Source: an uncultured Ruminococcus sp.
GTDB lineage: Bacteria > Bacillota_A > Clostridia > Oscillospirales > Ruminococcaceae
Length of the DNA: 14,800 nucleotides
Assembly (NCBI GenBank): GCA_947303535.1
Contig: CAMYYQ010000003.1
Span: 1 to 14,800, forward strand
Direction of reading: 5' to 3'
Below the pieces are notes generated by a model. The model did not search any database. It was not told where the DNA came from and saw only the letters and a program-made list of their open reading frames with translations. Both the position numbers and the translations under genes were made by a program. Positions within the stretch are counted from its first letter, which is position 1. Each line of letters starts with the position of its first letter. Positions 1 through 8,251 of this stretch are shown here, one piece after another.

Positions 1-1287
1 ATCGGCGAAACTCTCCACTATGAGGGCGGTATTCGTCAGTTCATAGAACATATCCACGCTACACGCGGCTATGAATCACTTGGCGGAGATATAATCTATG
101 TTTCCGGTATGCAGGGCGACTCTTTTGCAGAGATAGCTATGCAGTACAACGACAGCTACAACGAGGTCGTTCTCTCATTTGCGAACAATATCCATACCAA
201 GGACGGCGGTTCTCACGAAACAGGCTTCAAGAATGCACTTACCAAGGTAATAAACGACTACGGAATGAAAATGGGCAAGATAAAGGACGCCAAGGACAAG
301 CTGAAAGGCGAAGATGTCCGCGAAGGTCTTACAGCAATAATCTCCGTAAAGCTTACCGAGTGCGAATTTGAGGGACAGACAAAGGGACGTCTCGGAAATC
401 CCGAAGTACGCCCGTTCATCGAGAAAATGGTGCAGGAAAAGCTCATGAATTTCCTTGAGGAAAATCCCGAGACTGCAAACCTTATCTTCGAGAAGAGCCT
501 GTCCGCACTTAAAGCCCGTGAGGCTGCAAAGCGAGCAAGAGAGGCAGAGCGTAAGAAGAACGCTTTCGGAAACGCTTCAATGCCCGAAAAGCTTGCGGAC
601 TGCTCCGAGCGTGACGCAAGATACACCGAGATATACATCGTCGAGGGAGATTCTGCGGGCGGTTCTGCAAAGCAGGGACGTGACAGACGTTTCCAGGCTA
701 TCCTTGCACTTTGGGGCAAGATGCTCAACGTTGAAAAGGCTCGTATAGACAAGATATACGGCAACGACAAGCTTGAACCTGTTGTTACTGCACTTGGTAC
801 GGGCATAGGCGAGGATTTCGACATAGAAAAGCTCCGCTACGGAAAAGTCATCATTATGGCAGATGCCGATGTTGACGGTATGCATATCAGAACACTTCTG
901 CTCACATTCTTCTTCCGTTACATGAGACCTCTCATCACCAACGGAAACGTTTATATAGCTCAGCCTCCTCTTTTCAGAGTTGAGCGCAAGAAAAAGGTAT
1001 ATTATGCATTCTCTGACGAGGAACGCGACAAGTACATCTCAGAGCTTTCCGAGGACGGAAAGTACAAGGACGTAGAAGTTCAGCGTTACAAAGGTCTTGG
1101 TGAAATGGATCCCGAACAGCTCTGGGAAACTACTATGGACCCCGAGCACCGTACTATCGTAAGGATAGGCATGGAGGACGCTCTCAAGGCTGACGAGACA
1201 TTCAGCATACTCATGGGCGACAAGGTAGAGCCAAGACGTAATTTTATCGAAAAGAACGCTAAGTTCGCACAGGATCTTGATATATGA
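1..1287 (+). CDS. gyrB: DNA gyrase subunit B, 3' part (5' end outside window)
   Basis: This is the ATPase and TOPRIM subunit of DNA gyrase, which with GyrA introduces negative supercoils using ATP. The frame is open from base 1, so about 428 C-terminal residues of a roughly 640-residue protein are present; the GHKL ATPase domain lies upstream of the window. The visible part starts in the transducer domain. The TOPRIM motif EGDSAGG is at bases 643-663, the metal-binding DADVDG at 862-879, and the conserved C-terminal block beginning QRYKGLGEM at 1081. The domain order and the short C-terminal tail without a long insertion are typical of Gram-positive GyrB. ParE has a similar layout, but the gyrA gene just downstream supports gyrB. 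The residue matching E. coli Lys447 is Trp (712-714). The stop codon overlaps the next start by 4 bases (ATGA), which suggests translational coupling. Confidence 0.97.
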   Translation: MGETLHYEGGIRQFIEHIHATRGYESLGGDIIYVSGMQGDSFAEIAMQYNDSYNEVVLSFANNIHTKDGGSHETGFKNALTKVINDYGMKMGKIKDAKDKLKGEDVREGLTAIISVKLTECEFEGQTKGRLGNPEVRPFIEKMVQEKLMNFLEENPETANLIFEKSLSALKAREAAKRAREAERKKNAFGNASMPEKLADCSERDARYTEIYIVEGDSAGGSAKQGRDRRFQAILALWGKMLNVEKARIDKIYGNDKLEPVVTALGTGIGEDFDIEKLRYGKVIIMADADVDGMHIRTLLLTFFFRYMRPLITNGNVYIAQPPLFRVERKKKVYYAFSDEERDKYISELSEDGKYKDVEVQRYKGLGEMDPEQLWETTMDPEHRTIVRIGMEDALKADETFSILMGDKVEPRRNFIEKNAKFAQDLDI

Positions 1288-1871
1288 TCGGAGTACCTAT
1301 GGAAGAGAATTACAAACTCGAAAAAGAATACAAGCTGCCTGCGGATACATTTCGAGAAGCCTACCATGCTTTCCAGAAAAAGTTCGTATATCCTAAAAGC
1401 AGGATATATATGATACTTTTTGCGGCATTAGCCGTTGGAATACTCATATTCGGCATTATAAAAATGAGCGATGCAAAGGACAAGTATAAATACATTACTT
1501 ATATCGCTTTTTTCCTGGCAGCAGCCTCTGCTTTCAAAGAGTGGTATACTCCGGAAAAAACGCGCCATAATCTTACCGAGTCCGTAAGGGCACTGGGCGA
1601 GCCTGTGTATAAGATAGGCATAGGCGACAAATTCGTTGATATATCCACGGTCTCCGAGGACCTCAGCGATATTCCCGAGGAAGAAAGCGACGATATTCAG
1701 GAGGCAGACCCACTTCCCGAAAAGACAAGACTTGAAGTAAATGAAGGCTTTCAGCTAATGGAGTACGACAAGTTCTTCCTGCTGCTCGCAGGAAAAGAGT
1801 CATTCTACATACTCCCCAAGGAAGGATTTTCGGAGTCTGAACTGAAGATCGTAAGAGACATAAAGAATTGA
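1284..1871 (+). CDS. YcxB-like two-helix membrane protein between gyrB and gyrA
   Basis: A 195-residue protein. Two adjacent hydrophobic segments (about residues 40-60 and 68-88) form a membrane hairpin. They are followed by a soluble domain with an acidic linker rich in Glu and Asp (about 128-145). The C-terminal part, ending in a stretch that includes FFLLLAG and ILPKEGF, resembles the YcxB-like C-terminal domain of Bacillota, whose function is unknown. Two starts are possible. ATG 1284 overlaps the gyrB stop (ATGA) and has AGGA nine bases upstream. ATG 1299 has GGAG (1290-1293) with a five-base spacer and would give a 190-residue protein starting MEENYKLEK. The gene sits in the gyrB-gyrA operon, 39 bases before gyrA, so it is probably co-transcribed with gyrase. 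Nothing in the sequence shows a functional link to supercoiling. The family call is from memory of the pattern. Confidence 0.8.
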   Translation: MIGVPMEENYKLEKEYKLPADTFREAYHAFQKKFVYPKSRIYMILFAALAVGILIFGIIKMSDAKDKYKYITYIAFFLAAASAFKEWYTPEKTRHNLTESVRALGEPVYKIGIGDKFVDISTVSEDLSDIPEEESDDIQEADPLPEKTRLEVNEGFQLMEYDKFFLLLAGKESFYILPKEGFSESELKIVRDIKN

Positions 1872-1900
1872 AAGACCATAAATTAAAATACATTCTCTCA

Positions 1901-1906
1901 GGAGGA
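1901..1906 (+). promoter_or_regulatory. Ribosome binding site of gyrA
   Basis: AGGAGG followed by a short A-rich spacer before ATG 1911. It fixes the gyrA start. No convincing promoter is seen in the 39 bases between the YcxB-like gene and gyrA, so gyrA is probably transcribed from upstream. Confidence 0.75.
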
Positions 1907-1910
1907 AAAA

Positions 1911-4541
1911 ATGCTTTACACTGACAACTCAAAGGTAATAAATACCGAGATAGTTGACGAAATGGAAAATTCCATGCTCAATTACGCCATGTCGGTAATT
2001 GTTTCCAGAGCACTTCCCGATGTAAGAGACGGTCTGAAGCCCGTACACAGAAGAATACTGTATACGCTCCATGAAAACGGACTTACTCCCGAGAAGCCAT
2101 ACCGTAAGTGCGCCGATACAGTCGGTGCGGTTCTGGGACGTTATCATCCACACGGCGATGCGTCGGTATATGACGCACTTGTAAGACTTGCGCAGGATTT
2201 CTCGATGCGCTATCCCCTTGTTGACGGTCACGGAAACTTCGGTTCCATCGACGGTGACGGCCCTGCGGCTTACCGTTATACCGAGGCTAAAATGGCTAAG
2301 CTCACTCTTGATATGCTCACGGATATCAACAAGGAGACTGTTGATTTTACATCAAACTATGATGACCGTCTCAAAGAGCCTACCGTGCTTCCTTCCCGTT
2401 TTCCGAATCTTCTTGTAAACGGTTCTGTTGGTATCGCTGTTGGTATGGCTACGAATATACCTCCCCACAATCTGGGCGAGGTAATAGACGCGCTGCAGCT
2501 CCTTATAGACGATCCAGACTGTACTCTTGAACAGCTCATGGAGCATATCCAGGGACCTGATTTTCCTACAGGCGGCATAATCATGGGCAGAGCAGGCATA
2601 CGTGCTGCCTATGCTACAGGAAAGGGCAAGATAACTCTCCGCAGCCGTACTCACTTTGAGGAGATAAAGGGCAGAAACTGCATCATCATTGACGAGATAC
2701 CATATATGCTCCGTAAGGAAAGACTTCTCAAGAGCATCAACCAGCTTGCAAGAGACAAGCGTATCGAGGGACTTTACGACCTCCGCGACGAGTCCGACAA
2801 GGACGGTATGAGAGTAGTTATCGAGCTGAAAAAGGACGCTATCCCGAATATCGTTCTCAACAAGCTCTTTGCACTAACACAGCTTCAGGATACAGTGGGC
2901 ATAATCATGCTTGCTCTCGTAAACAACGAGCCTAAGATACTCACACTGAAGCAGATGCTTCAGCACTACCTCGATTTCCAGGTAGACGTAATACAGAGAA
3001 GAACTCGCTTCGACCTGAGAAAGGCTCTCGAAAGAGCTCATATCTTACAGGGCTTCGTGCTTGCTGCTGATTATATCGACGAGGTCATCGCAATAATCCG
3101 TTCAAGTGCAACTGTACAGGAAGCAAAGACACGCATGATGGAGCGTTTCAGCGATGTTGATATGGCTGCACTCCTTGACCGTGCTCAGTACGACCTTACA
3201 GGACTTCACATCGAAGCACAGACAGGTCTTTCCGAGGAACAGGCTGAGGCTATCGTACAGATGCGTTTAGGACAGCTCACAGGTCTCGAAAGACAGAAGA
3301 TAACCGATGAACTCTACGGACTTCTCACAAAGATATCCGACTATGAGGATATCCTTGCAGATGTTAACCGTGTCTACGCTATAATCCTTGATGATCTCAA
3401 CACTATCCGCAAGAAGTTCAGCGACAAGCGCCGTACAGACATTGAAAATGTCAGCGGCGAAGTCGATATCGAGGATCTTATCCCCGAAGAGGACTGTGTT
3501 GTAACTCTTACAAATAATGGCTATATCAAGCGTATGCCGCTTACAGAGTACAAGACACAGCACCGCGGCGGACGCGGCATCACAGGCATGAAGCAGCGTG
3601 AAGAGGACTTCGTTGAGGAAATGTTCATCTGCGGCTCACATGACAATATCCTGTTCATATCCAACAAGGGTATCATGTATAAGCTGAAATGCTATGAGAT
3701 ACCTGACGGTTCAAAGGCTTCAAGAGGCTTTAACCTTATAAATCTGCTTCCTCTCACAGAAAATGAGAAGATAGCTGCAATGATAAAGACCACTGATTTC
3801 GGTGAGGACAAGTTCATCACTATGGTCACAAAGAACGGCAAGATAAAGAGAACTAACCTCTCGCTTTACAAGAATGTCCGCAAGAACGGTCTTATCGCCA
3901 TAGGACTTGACGAGGGCGACGAGATAGAGGGCGTTCGTATGACTGACGGCAATGCTCAGCTCTTTGTTGCAACTCATAACGGTATGGTGATCCGTCTTGA
4001 AGAAAGCAAGATGAGAGCACTTTCACGTTCGGCTCACGGTGTAAGAGCTATCAAGCTCCGTGACGGCGACTATGTTGTAAGCATGGCAAGAGTCCGCGAG
4101 GGAGCAACTCTCCTGACAGTTACCGAAAACGGCTACGGCAAGCGTACAGAGCTTGACAGCTATCGTATACAGAACCGCGGCGGCTTCGGACTTACAAACT
4201 ACAAGGTAGATGAGATACGCGGACACGTCTGCGGAATCAAGATAGTTGACGAAGAGGACGATATTATCCTCGTATCAAGCGACGGTATCATTATCAGAAT
4301 ACTTGCAAGCGATATCCGCGTAATGGGACGTATCGCAAAGGGCGTTCGTGTAATGAGAGTCAGCGAGGGCGCAAATGTAGTTGCATTCACCCGTGCAGAG
4401 CATGACGACAATGCCGAGACCGAAAAGGTAGAGCAGCTCACAGAAGAGCAGGCTAAGGCTGCGGAAGCTGAGGCTGCACTTGAAGAGCAGAACGAAGTTA
4501 TAATCGAAGCAGACCCTGAGGACGAGGAGAATGAGGAATAA
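1911..4541 (+). CDS. gyrA: DNA gyrase subunit A
   Basis: The breakage-reunion subunit of gyrase, 876 residues, close to the E. coli length. The start is ATG 1911, preceded by a strong AGGAGG at 1901-1906. The N-terminal winged-helix region contains the quinolone-determining motif [10 protein letters not shown] (residues 79-88), and the active-site tyrosine is Tyr123 in the RYTE motif. The GyrA box is QHRGGRG (residues 550-556, bases 3558-3578), which marks gyrase rather than topoisomerase IV. It is followed by the six-bladed DNA-wrapping beta-pinwheel. The last 35-40 residues form a strongly acidic Ala/Glu-rich tail. The residue at the E. coli Ser83 position is Ala84 and the next is Ser85, the arrangement found in Mycobacterium tuberculosis. 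The gene is in an operon with gyrB and two downstream genes, the first overlapping its 3' end by 11 bases. Confidence 0.98.
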   Translation: MLYTDNSKVINTEIVDEMENSMLNYAMSVIVSRALPDVRDGLKPVHRRILYTLHENGLTPEKPYRKCADTVGAVLGRYHPHGDASVYDALVRLAQDFSMRYPLVDGHGNFGSIDGDGPAAYRYTEAKMAKLTLDMLTDINKETVDFTSNYDDRLKEPTVLPSRFPNLLVNGSVGIAVGMATNIPPHNLGEVIDALQLLIDDPDCTLEQLMEHIQGPDFPTGGIIMGRAGIRAAYATGKGKITLRSRTHFEEIKGRNCIIIDEIPYMLRKERLLKSINQLARDKRIEGLYDLRDESDKDGMRVVIELKKDAIPNIVLNKLFALTQLQDTVGIIMLALVNNEPKILTLKQMLQHYLDFQVDVIQRRTRFDLRKALERAHILQGFVLAADYIDEVIAIIRSSATVQEAKTRMMERFSDVDMAALLDRAQYDLTGLHIEAQTGLSEEQAEAIVQMRLGQLTGLERQKITDELYGLLTKISDYEDILADVNRVYAIILDDLNTIRKKFSDKRRTDIENVSGEVDIEDLIPEEDCVVTLTNNGYIKRMPLTEYKTQHRGGRGITGMKQREEDFVEEMFICGSHDNILFISNKGIMYKLKCYEIPDGSKASRGFNLINLLPLTENEKIAAMIKTTDFGEDKFITMVTKNGKIKRTNLSLYKNVRKNGLIAIGLDEGDEIEGVRMTDGNAQLFVATHNGMVIRLEESKMRALSRSAHGVRAIKLRDGDYVVSMARVREGATLLTVTENGYGKRTELDSYRIQNRGGFGLTNYKVDEIRGHVCGIKIVDEEDDIILVSSDGIIIRILASDIRVMGRIAKGVRVMRVSEGANVVAFTRAEHDDNAETEKVEQLTEEQAKAAEAEAALEEQNEVIIEADPEDEENEE

Positions 4542-4995
4542 GACTGAGAGGAGCTTTCTCAGATTCAGAGAAAGTGCCTTTACAGCACTGGTTATAACGG
4601 TGCTGAGCCTTTTCTGTCAGTTCATAAACTGGTTTGCATACGAAAAAATAGGTTACGCATGGGGCATCACATTAGTGACGCCCCTCATACTATGTGCAAT
4701 GTATCATGCCGTACAGCTTGACGGCGGACGCGAGGGCAGCTTTTCACGGAAATTCTTTTTTATATTTTTTGTAGTTATACCGCTTCTTACGGGGATACTT
4801 CTGACAGTGATAATGCTGCTTGCAGCACCTGACATAAGCTTATTTTCGCCCGAAGCCGAGTACAAAGGAACAGTCCGCGAAGCAATAGCCACATATGCGG
4901 GAAGATTTATTATCACATCGCTGTATCTGCTGATATTTGCAGCCGCAGACCATTTTATACTGAAAAGTCTTGATGAAAAAAGGAAAACACAGTGA
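4531..4995 (+). CDS. Small multi-spanning membrane protein of unknown function
   Basis: A 154-residue protein with four hydrophobic stretches (about residues 15-36, 41-60, 75-98 and 128-146) and a basic C-terminus. I do not recognise the family. ATG 4531 lies inside the end of gyrA in another frame (11-base overlap), with GAGGACGAGGAG upstream serving both as the gyrA tail codons and as a ribosome site. Its own stop overlaps the GTG start of the phosphoesterase gene (GTGA, 4992-4995). This double overlap implies co-transcription and coupled translation with both neighbours. A loop of about 25 residues with several acidic positions separates the last two helices and may face outward. No catalytic motif is visible. 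Confidence 0.8.
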   Translation: MRNKTERSFLRFRESAFTALVITVLSLFCQFINWFAYEKIGYAWGITLVTPLILCAMYHAVQLDGGREGSFSRKFFFIFFVVIPLLTGILLTVIMLLAAPDISLFSPEAEYKGTVREAIATYAGRFIITSLYLLIFAAADHFILKSLDEKRKTQ

Positions 4996-5792
4996 AATAC
5001 ATTATACTTATCGTTATTGTTCTGTTCGTGATATATGCCCTTTTTGAGAATTTCTGTCTCCTTACGGTAAGGCGTGAGGAGCTTGGAAAGGGAGTCAGGA
5101 TAGTGCATCTTTCCGACCTTCACAGAAGGCATTTCGGGAAAAACAATATCAGGCTCTGCGAAAAAGTCAAGGAGCAGTATCCCGACCTGATAATACTCAG
5201 CGGCGACCTTATAACGCGCTATGAAACTGACCTTTCATGTGCGGAAATGACGCTGAAAATGCTTTGTAAGATAGCTCCCGTGTATATGATATACGGCAAT
5301 CACGAGCAGAGCATTTCCGAGAAAATGCGTCCCGAACTTGAAGCAATGCTGGAAAGGTCAAAGGTAATACTTCTGAAAAATGACAGCTCCGAAATAAATA
5401 TCAATGGCAGACACCTGAAAATATACGGACTCCTTGAGGATTACGGAGTTTACAAGAAAGACGGCGGCTACCGCGACCTTGATACTATAAAAACAGCCGA
5501 CCTTGAAAAGCTTCTGGGAAAGTGTCCCAAGGGCGAAGTGCTGCTCATGGCGCATAATCCTTTTTTTGCGGAAGCATATGCGGAATGGGGAGCAAAGTAT
5601 ACATTCAGCGGTCATATCCACGGCGGAGCAGTACGTATTTTCGGTATACCCATGTTTTCTCCCGAGAGAAAACTATTCCCGAAAAACGCAAAGGGAGTCT
5701 ACACCTGCGGCAAAATGAAGCTTCTGGTATCGGCAGGTCTGGGAAAGCTGAGACTTTTTGATCCTGCCGAGATAGTTGTGTATGATATATGA
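4992..5792 (+). CDS. Membrane-anchored metallophosphoesterase (YkuE-like)
   Basis: A calcineurin-like phosphoesterase of 266 residues. The N-terminal 18 residues are hydrophobic and act as a membrane anchor or uncleaved signal, so the catalytic domain is probably outside the membrane or attached to it. The five family motifs are present in order: D-x-H at Asp42/His44 (LSDLH), GDL at Asp72, GNHE at Asn103/His104, His188 (MAHNP) and GHIH at His208/His210, the ligands of a two-metal centre. B. subtilis YkuE is the closest type I recall. The substrate cannot be read from the sequence. The start is GTG 4992, overlapping the upstream stop by four bases. It ends the gyrase operon and converges on ytaF with only two bases between stops, so no terminator fits between them. 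Confidence 0.9.
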   Translation: MKYIILIVIVLFVIYALFENFCLLTVRREELGKGVRIVHLSDLHRRHFGKNNIRLCEKVKEQYPDLIILSGDLITRYETDLSCAEMTLKMLCKIAPVYMIYGNHEQSISEKMRPELEAMLERSKVILLKNDSSEININGRHLKIYGLLEDYGVYKKDGGYRDLDTIKTADLEKLLGKCPKGEVLLMAHNPFFAEAYAEWGAKYTFSGHIHGGAVRIFGIPMFSPERKLFPKNAKGVYTCGKMKLLVSAGLGKLRLFDPAEIVVYDI

Positions 5793-5794
5793 TA

Positions 5795-6409
5795 CTAAGC
5801 CGAAAAAACGGCAAACAGAATGAGAAACAGTCCTCCCGTCCATGAGAAGTCATGGTTAAGGGAGGATATTTTTCTGCCTGTCAGTGCGCCGAAAAACAGT
5901 GCGGCAGCTCCGCAGATGAATACGGCTGCAGCTGCACCCACAGCAGATATATCCTTACCGCCGCAGCTCAGTCCAGTTGCAGCAGCGTCAAGAGAGCCTG
6001 CAATAGCCAGCACAGCGGCTTCACCTATTGACAGTACCTTAGAGCTGTCCATATCAACAGCTGAATCATCGAGACAGAGCTTGACTAATACTGACATATC
6101 TCCCATTTTCACGGAAATACCGTCTTTTTCGGATATACGTCTTATGACGCTTCGCAGTATGCTCTTGGCGATATTCATTGAGCCTATGGTTATAAGCACA
6201 GCCGTACCGATAGTATGGATAGTATGAGAGGTAATAATTCCCGAAATAATGTCTGAAAGGATAATGGAAATAAATAAAACAGAAGCAGAAAAAATATCTA
6301 TTACCAGTGCGGAGCTCAAAGGTATCTTTACACCGCTGTTGCAGCAGGCAGCTGCCGCAAGATATATGTCAATGCTGACTATAAAGGCGAGAAAAAATTC
6401 TTTTAGCAA
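5795..6409 (-). CDS. ytaF: YtaF/MntP-type membrane protein (TTG start)
   Basis: A 204-residue integral membrane protein built from two related halves. Each half has the S-[IL]-D signature, Asp14 in the first and Asp141 in the second (SLDAAATGL), as in the MntP manganese exporter and the YtaF family, which is often annotated as a sporulation membrane protein. A soluble loop (about residues 92-128) separates the halves, as is usual for YtaF. I choose TTG 6409 as the start because GGAGGTG (6417-6423) lies just upstream. In-frame ATG codons further up (the first at 6448) lack such a site and most would lie before the likely transcription start. Manganese transport is possible but not shown. gpr elsewhere in the window confirms a spore-former, which fits the YtaF assignment. 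Confidence 0.83.
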   Translation of the reverse strand: MLKEFFLAFIVSIDIYLAAAACCNSGVKIPLSSALVIDIFSASVLFISIILSDIISGIITSHTIHTIGTAVLITIGSMNIAKSILRSVIRRISEKDGISVKMGDMSVLVKLCLDDSAVDMDSSKVLSIGEAAVLAIAGSLDAAATGLSCGGKDISAVGAAAAVFICGAAALFFGALTGRKISSLNHDFSWTGGLFLILFAVFSA

Positions 6410-6416
6410 AATATTA

Positions 6417-6423
6417 CACCTCC
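6417..6423 (-). promoter_or_regulatory. Ribosome binding site deciding the TTG start of ytaF
   Basis: On the reverse strand GGAGGTG is followed by a seven-base spacer and then TTG. A longer reading from ATG 6448 would place this site inside the coding sequence, so it supports the shorter protein. Confidence 0.75.
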
Positions 6424-6428
6424 GCATT

Positions 6429-6458
6429 ATCATATGCATAACCGTCATAATTTGACAA
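6429..6458 (-). promoter_or_regulatory. Putative sigma-A promoter of ytaF
   Basis: On the reverse strand, TTGTCA (6453-6458), an 18-base spacer and TATGAT (6429-6434). Transcription would start just before the ribosome site, giving a very short leader and excluding most of the upstream ATG codons as starts. Confidence 0.5.
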
Positions 6459-6507
6459 TAAAAGCGGTTATTTTTTTATTTTCAGGATATTATTTTCTTG
6501 TAGTCTA

Positions 6508-6536
6508 TTGACTTTCCGAGGAAATACAGGTATAAT
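6508..6536 (+). promoter_or_regulatory. Strong sigma-A promoter of the isomerase-nrdR operon
   Basis: TTGACT (6508-6513), a 17-base spacer and a perfect TATAAT (6531-6536). Transcription should start near 6543, some 27 bases before the TTG start codon. No operator-like repeat is seen over it. Confidence 0.85.
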
Positions 6537-6569
6537 TTAATTAGAAAATTTTCGCAGGGAGGGGTTGAA

Positions 6570-7373
6570 TTGATAGCAGGTGTTTCAACGGCTTGCCTGT
6601 ATCCTAAGCCCCTTGAGGAAGCACTTTACGATCTTGCAGTCAACGGCGTTTCTTGCGTGGAGATATTTCTTAATACTCATTCAGAGCTGAAAAAGGGCTA
6701 TGCTCACGGTATGGCAAATCTTCTGAAAAGATTTGATGTAAAGTGTCCTTCCGTACACCCCTTTACCTGTGAAATAGAGCCTCTTATGTTCTTTTCGGAA
6801 TATGAGCGCAGAATGAATGATATACTTGAATATTACAAGCTTTACTTCCGCTTTATGAACATCGTGGGAGCAGATATTTTCGTTTTTCACGGCGGTAAAC
6901 CCTCATCGGTATGTACTCCCGAGCTTTACTGTGAAAGGTATTCAAGGCTTTATCGTCTCGGCAAGGAATTCGGTGTAACGGTGGCTGTGGAAAATGTCTC
7001 AAGGTGCAGGAGCGGTTCGTCAGCCTTTGTAAAAGAGATAAAGAATATGCTGGGCAATGAGTTTGCCTTTGTGCTTGATACAAAACAGGCGATACGTTCA
7101 AACGAAAGTCCCGTTAAATTCCTTGATATAGTCGGCGATAAGATAGCCCATGTGCATATCAGCGACTCGGGAGAAATGGGCGACTGTCTGCTCATAGGCA
7201 GAGGAAGATTTAATTTTAAGCAGTTTTTTGAAAAGCTTGCAGGATATAATCCTGATTGCAGCGTAGTCCTTGAGCTTTACAGAAGCGGTTTTTCAGGAAT
7301 AAGCGATCTCATTTCCAGTTACAATATACTCACTAAAATGACCGAGCCTTATGGCGGGGAGCAGAAAAAATGA
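6570..7373 (+). CDS. Xylose isomerase-like TIM-barrel protein (sugar phosphate isomerase/epimerase family)
   Basis: A 267-residue single-domain protein of the AP endonuclease 2 / xylose isomerase-like TIM-barrel superfamily. Candidate metal and acid-base residues sit at the ends of successive strands: His107 (FVFHGG), Glu141 (AVENV), Asp170 (FVLD), His194/His196 (HVHISD) and Glu235 (VLELY). These fit a divalent-metal isomerase or epimerase, or less likely an endonuclease IV relative; the exact substrate is unknown. The start codon is TTG 6570, supported by GGGAGGGG (6557-6564) and a consensus promoter. There is no signal peptide, so it is cytoplasmic. Its stop overlaps the nrdR start (ATGA, 7370-7373), so the two proteins are made from one message. 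Confidence 0.85.
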   Translation: MIAGVSTACLYPKPLEEALYDLAVNGVSCVEIFLNTHSELKKGYAHGMANLLKRFDVKCPSVHPFTCEIEPLMFFSEYERRMNDILEYYKLYFRFMNIVGADIFVFHGGKPSSVCTPELYCERYSRLYRLGKEFGVTVAVENVSRCRSGSSAFVKEIKNMLGNEFAFVLDTKQAIRSNESPVKFLDIVGDKIAHVHISDSGEMGDCLLIGRGRFNFKQFFEKLAGYNPDCSVVLELYRSGFSGISDLISSYNILTKMTEPYGGEQKK

Positions 7374-7846
7374 AATGTCCTTACTGTGGATTTGAAGACC
7401 TTAAAGTAATAGATTCACGTCCTGCTGAGGATAAGACAAGGCGCAGGCGCGAATGTACAAGATGCGGAGAAAGATTTACTACCTATGAAGCAGTTGAAGT
7501 TCCGCTTTTAATGGTGGAAAAGCGCGACGGAAGCGTACAGCTTTTCGATAAGGCAAAGCTTATAAACGGTATAGTTTCCGCAATAAAAAAGAGACCTGTC
7601 TCTGCTGAGAAGGTCACTGAGATAGCTAACTATGTTGAGAATTATTACGCCAACGCACTTAGAACGGTGGCAAGATCCTCAGAGATAGGCGAGCTTGTGC
7701 TTGACAGGCTCAGGGATATCGACCCTATTTCTTACATAAGGTTTGCGTCGGTATATAAAGACTTCACCGATATCGACAGCTTTGTTGCCGCTATCAGCGA
7801 ATTCAATGATAATGGTGAAAGATCGGGAAATGATCCCGAAAAATAA
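7370..7846 (+). CDS. nrdR: Transcriptional repressor NrdR
   Basis: The ATP/dATP-sensing repressor of ribonucleotide reductase genes, 158 residues, near the usual length of about 150. The N-terminal zinc ribbon has Cys3, Cys6, Cys29 and Cys32, with the Arg-rich segment RRRR between the pairs. An ATP-cone domain covers about residues 49-139, beginning VEKRDGS and ending around YKDF. NrdR binds conserved boxes upstream of nrd operons; no nrd gene lies in this window. It is translationally coupled to the TIM-barrel protein and followed after 19 bases by a membrane-protein gene with its own ribosome site. Confidence 0.97.
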   Translation: MKCPYCGFEDLKVIDSRPAEDKTRRRRECTRCGERFTTYEAVEVPLLMVEKRDGSVQLFDKAKLINGIVSAIKKRPVSAEKVTEIANYVENYYANALRTVARSSEIGELVLDRLRDIDPISYIRFASVYKDFTDIDSFVAAISEFNDNGERSGNDPEK

Positions 7847-7865
7847 ATAATGGAGGTATATTTGT

Positions 7866-8249
7866 ATGGATAAGTTTGAGGATATTCTTGAACAGTTCAA
7901 TGATCTTGATACTGAAAGGACTTTTGATGATACGGATATCAACAAATACAGTGTATTTGCTATTTTTGCGTATCTTATCCCTGTTCTTTTCTTCCTGCCG
8001 TATGTTGGCGACAACAATTCCGCATACTGCAAATTTCATTCAAATCAGAGCTTTTTATGGCTCCTGACAATTATCGTATTAACCATAATTTGCGGTATAA
8101 TAGGAATGATACCTGTAATTGGATTTATCGTATGGAGATTATGCTTCCCCATAATTCTTCTTGCGGTAGACTTTTCATTCATTCTCGGAAGCTTAAAGGG
8201 AAAGGCATACAGACTCCCGTTTGTAGGAAGCCTTTTCAACGTATTCTGA
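7866..8249 (+). CDS. Tic20/DUF4870-like small membrane protein
   Basis: A 127-residue protein with a soluble acidic N-terminus (about 25 residues), then three hydrophobic segments (about residues 28-48, 60-84 and 86-107) and a short tail. The spacing of the helices and the pattern around LPYVGDNNS and KFHSNQS resemble DUF4870/Tic20-like membrane proteins, which often match 'chloroplast import component' models in bacteria; the function is unknown. ATG 7866 has GGAGG at 7852-7856. It probably belongs to the transcript from the 6508 promoter. Its stop is separated by two bases from the stop of the converging lipoprotein gene. Confidence 0.8.
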   Translation: MDKFEDILEQFNDLDTERTFDDTDINKYSVFAIFAYLIPVLFFLPYVGDNNSAYCKFHSNQSFLWLLTIIVLTIICGIIGMIPVIGFIVWRLCFPIILLAVDFSFILGSLKGKAYRLPFVGSLFNVF

Positions 8250-8251
8250 GG

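Noticed and set aside
258..824. 188-codon reverse open frame inside gyrB
   Set aside because: It lies fully antisense to clearly conserved gyrB domains, with low-complexity Ser/Phe-rich translation and no family features. It is a by-product of gyrB codon usage.
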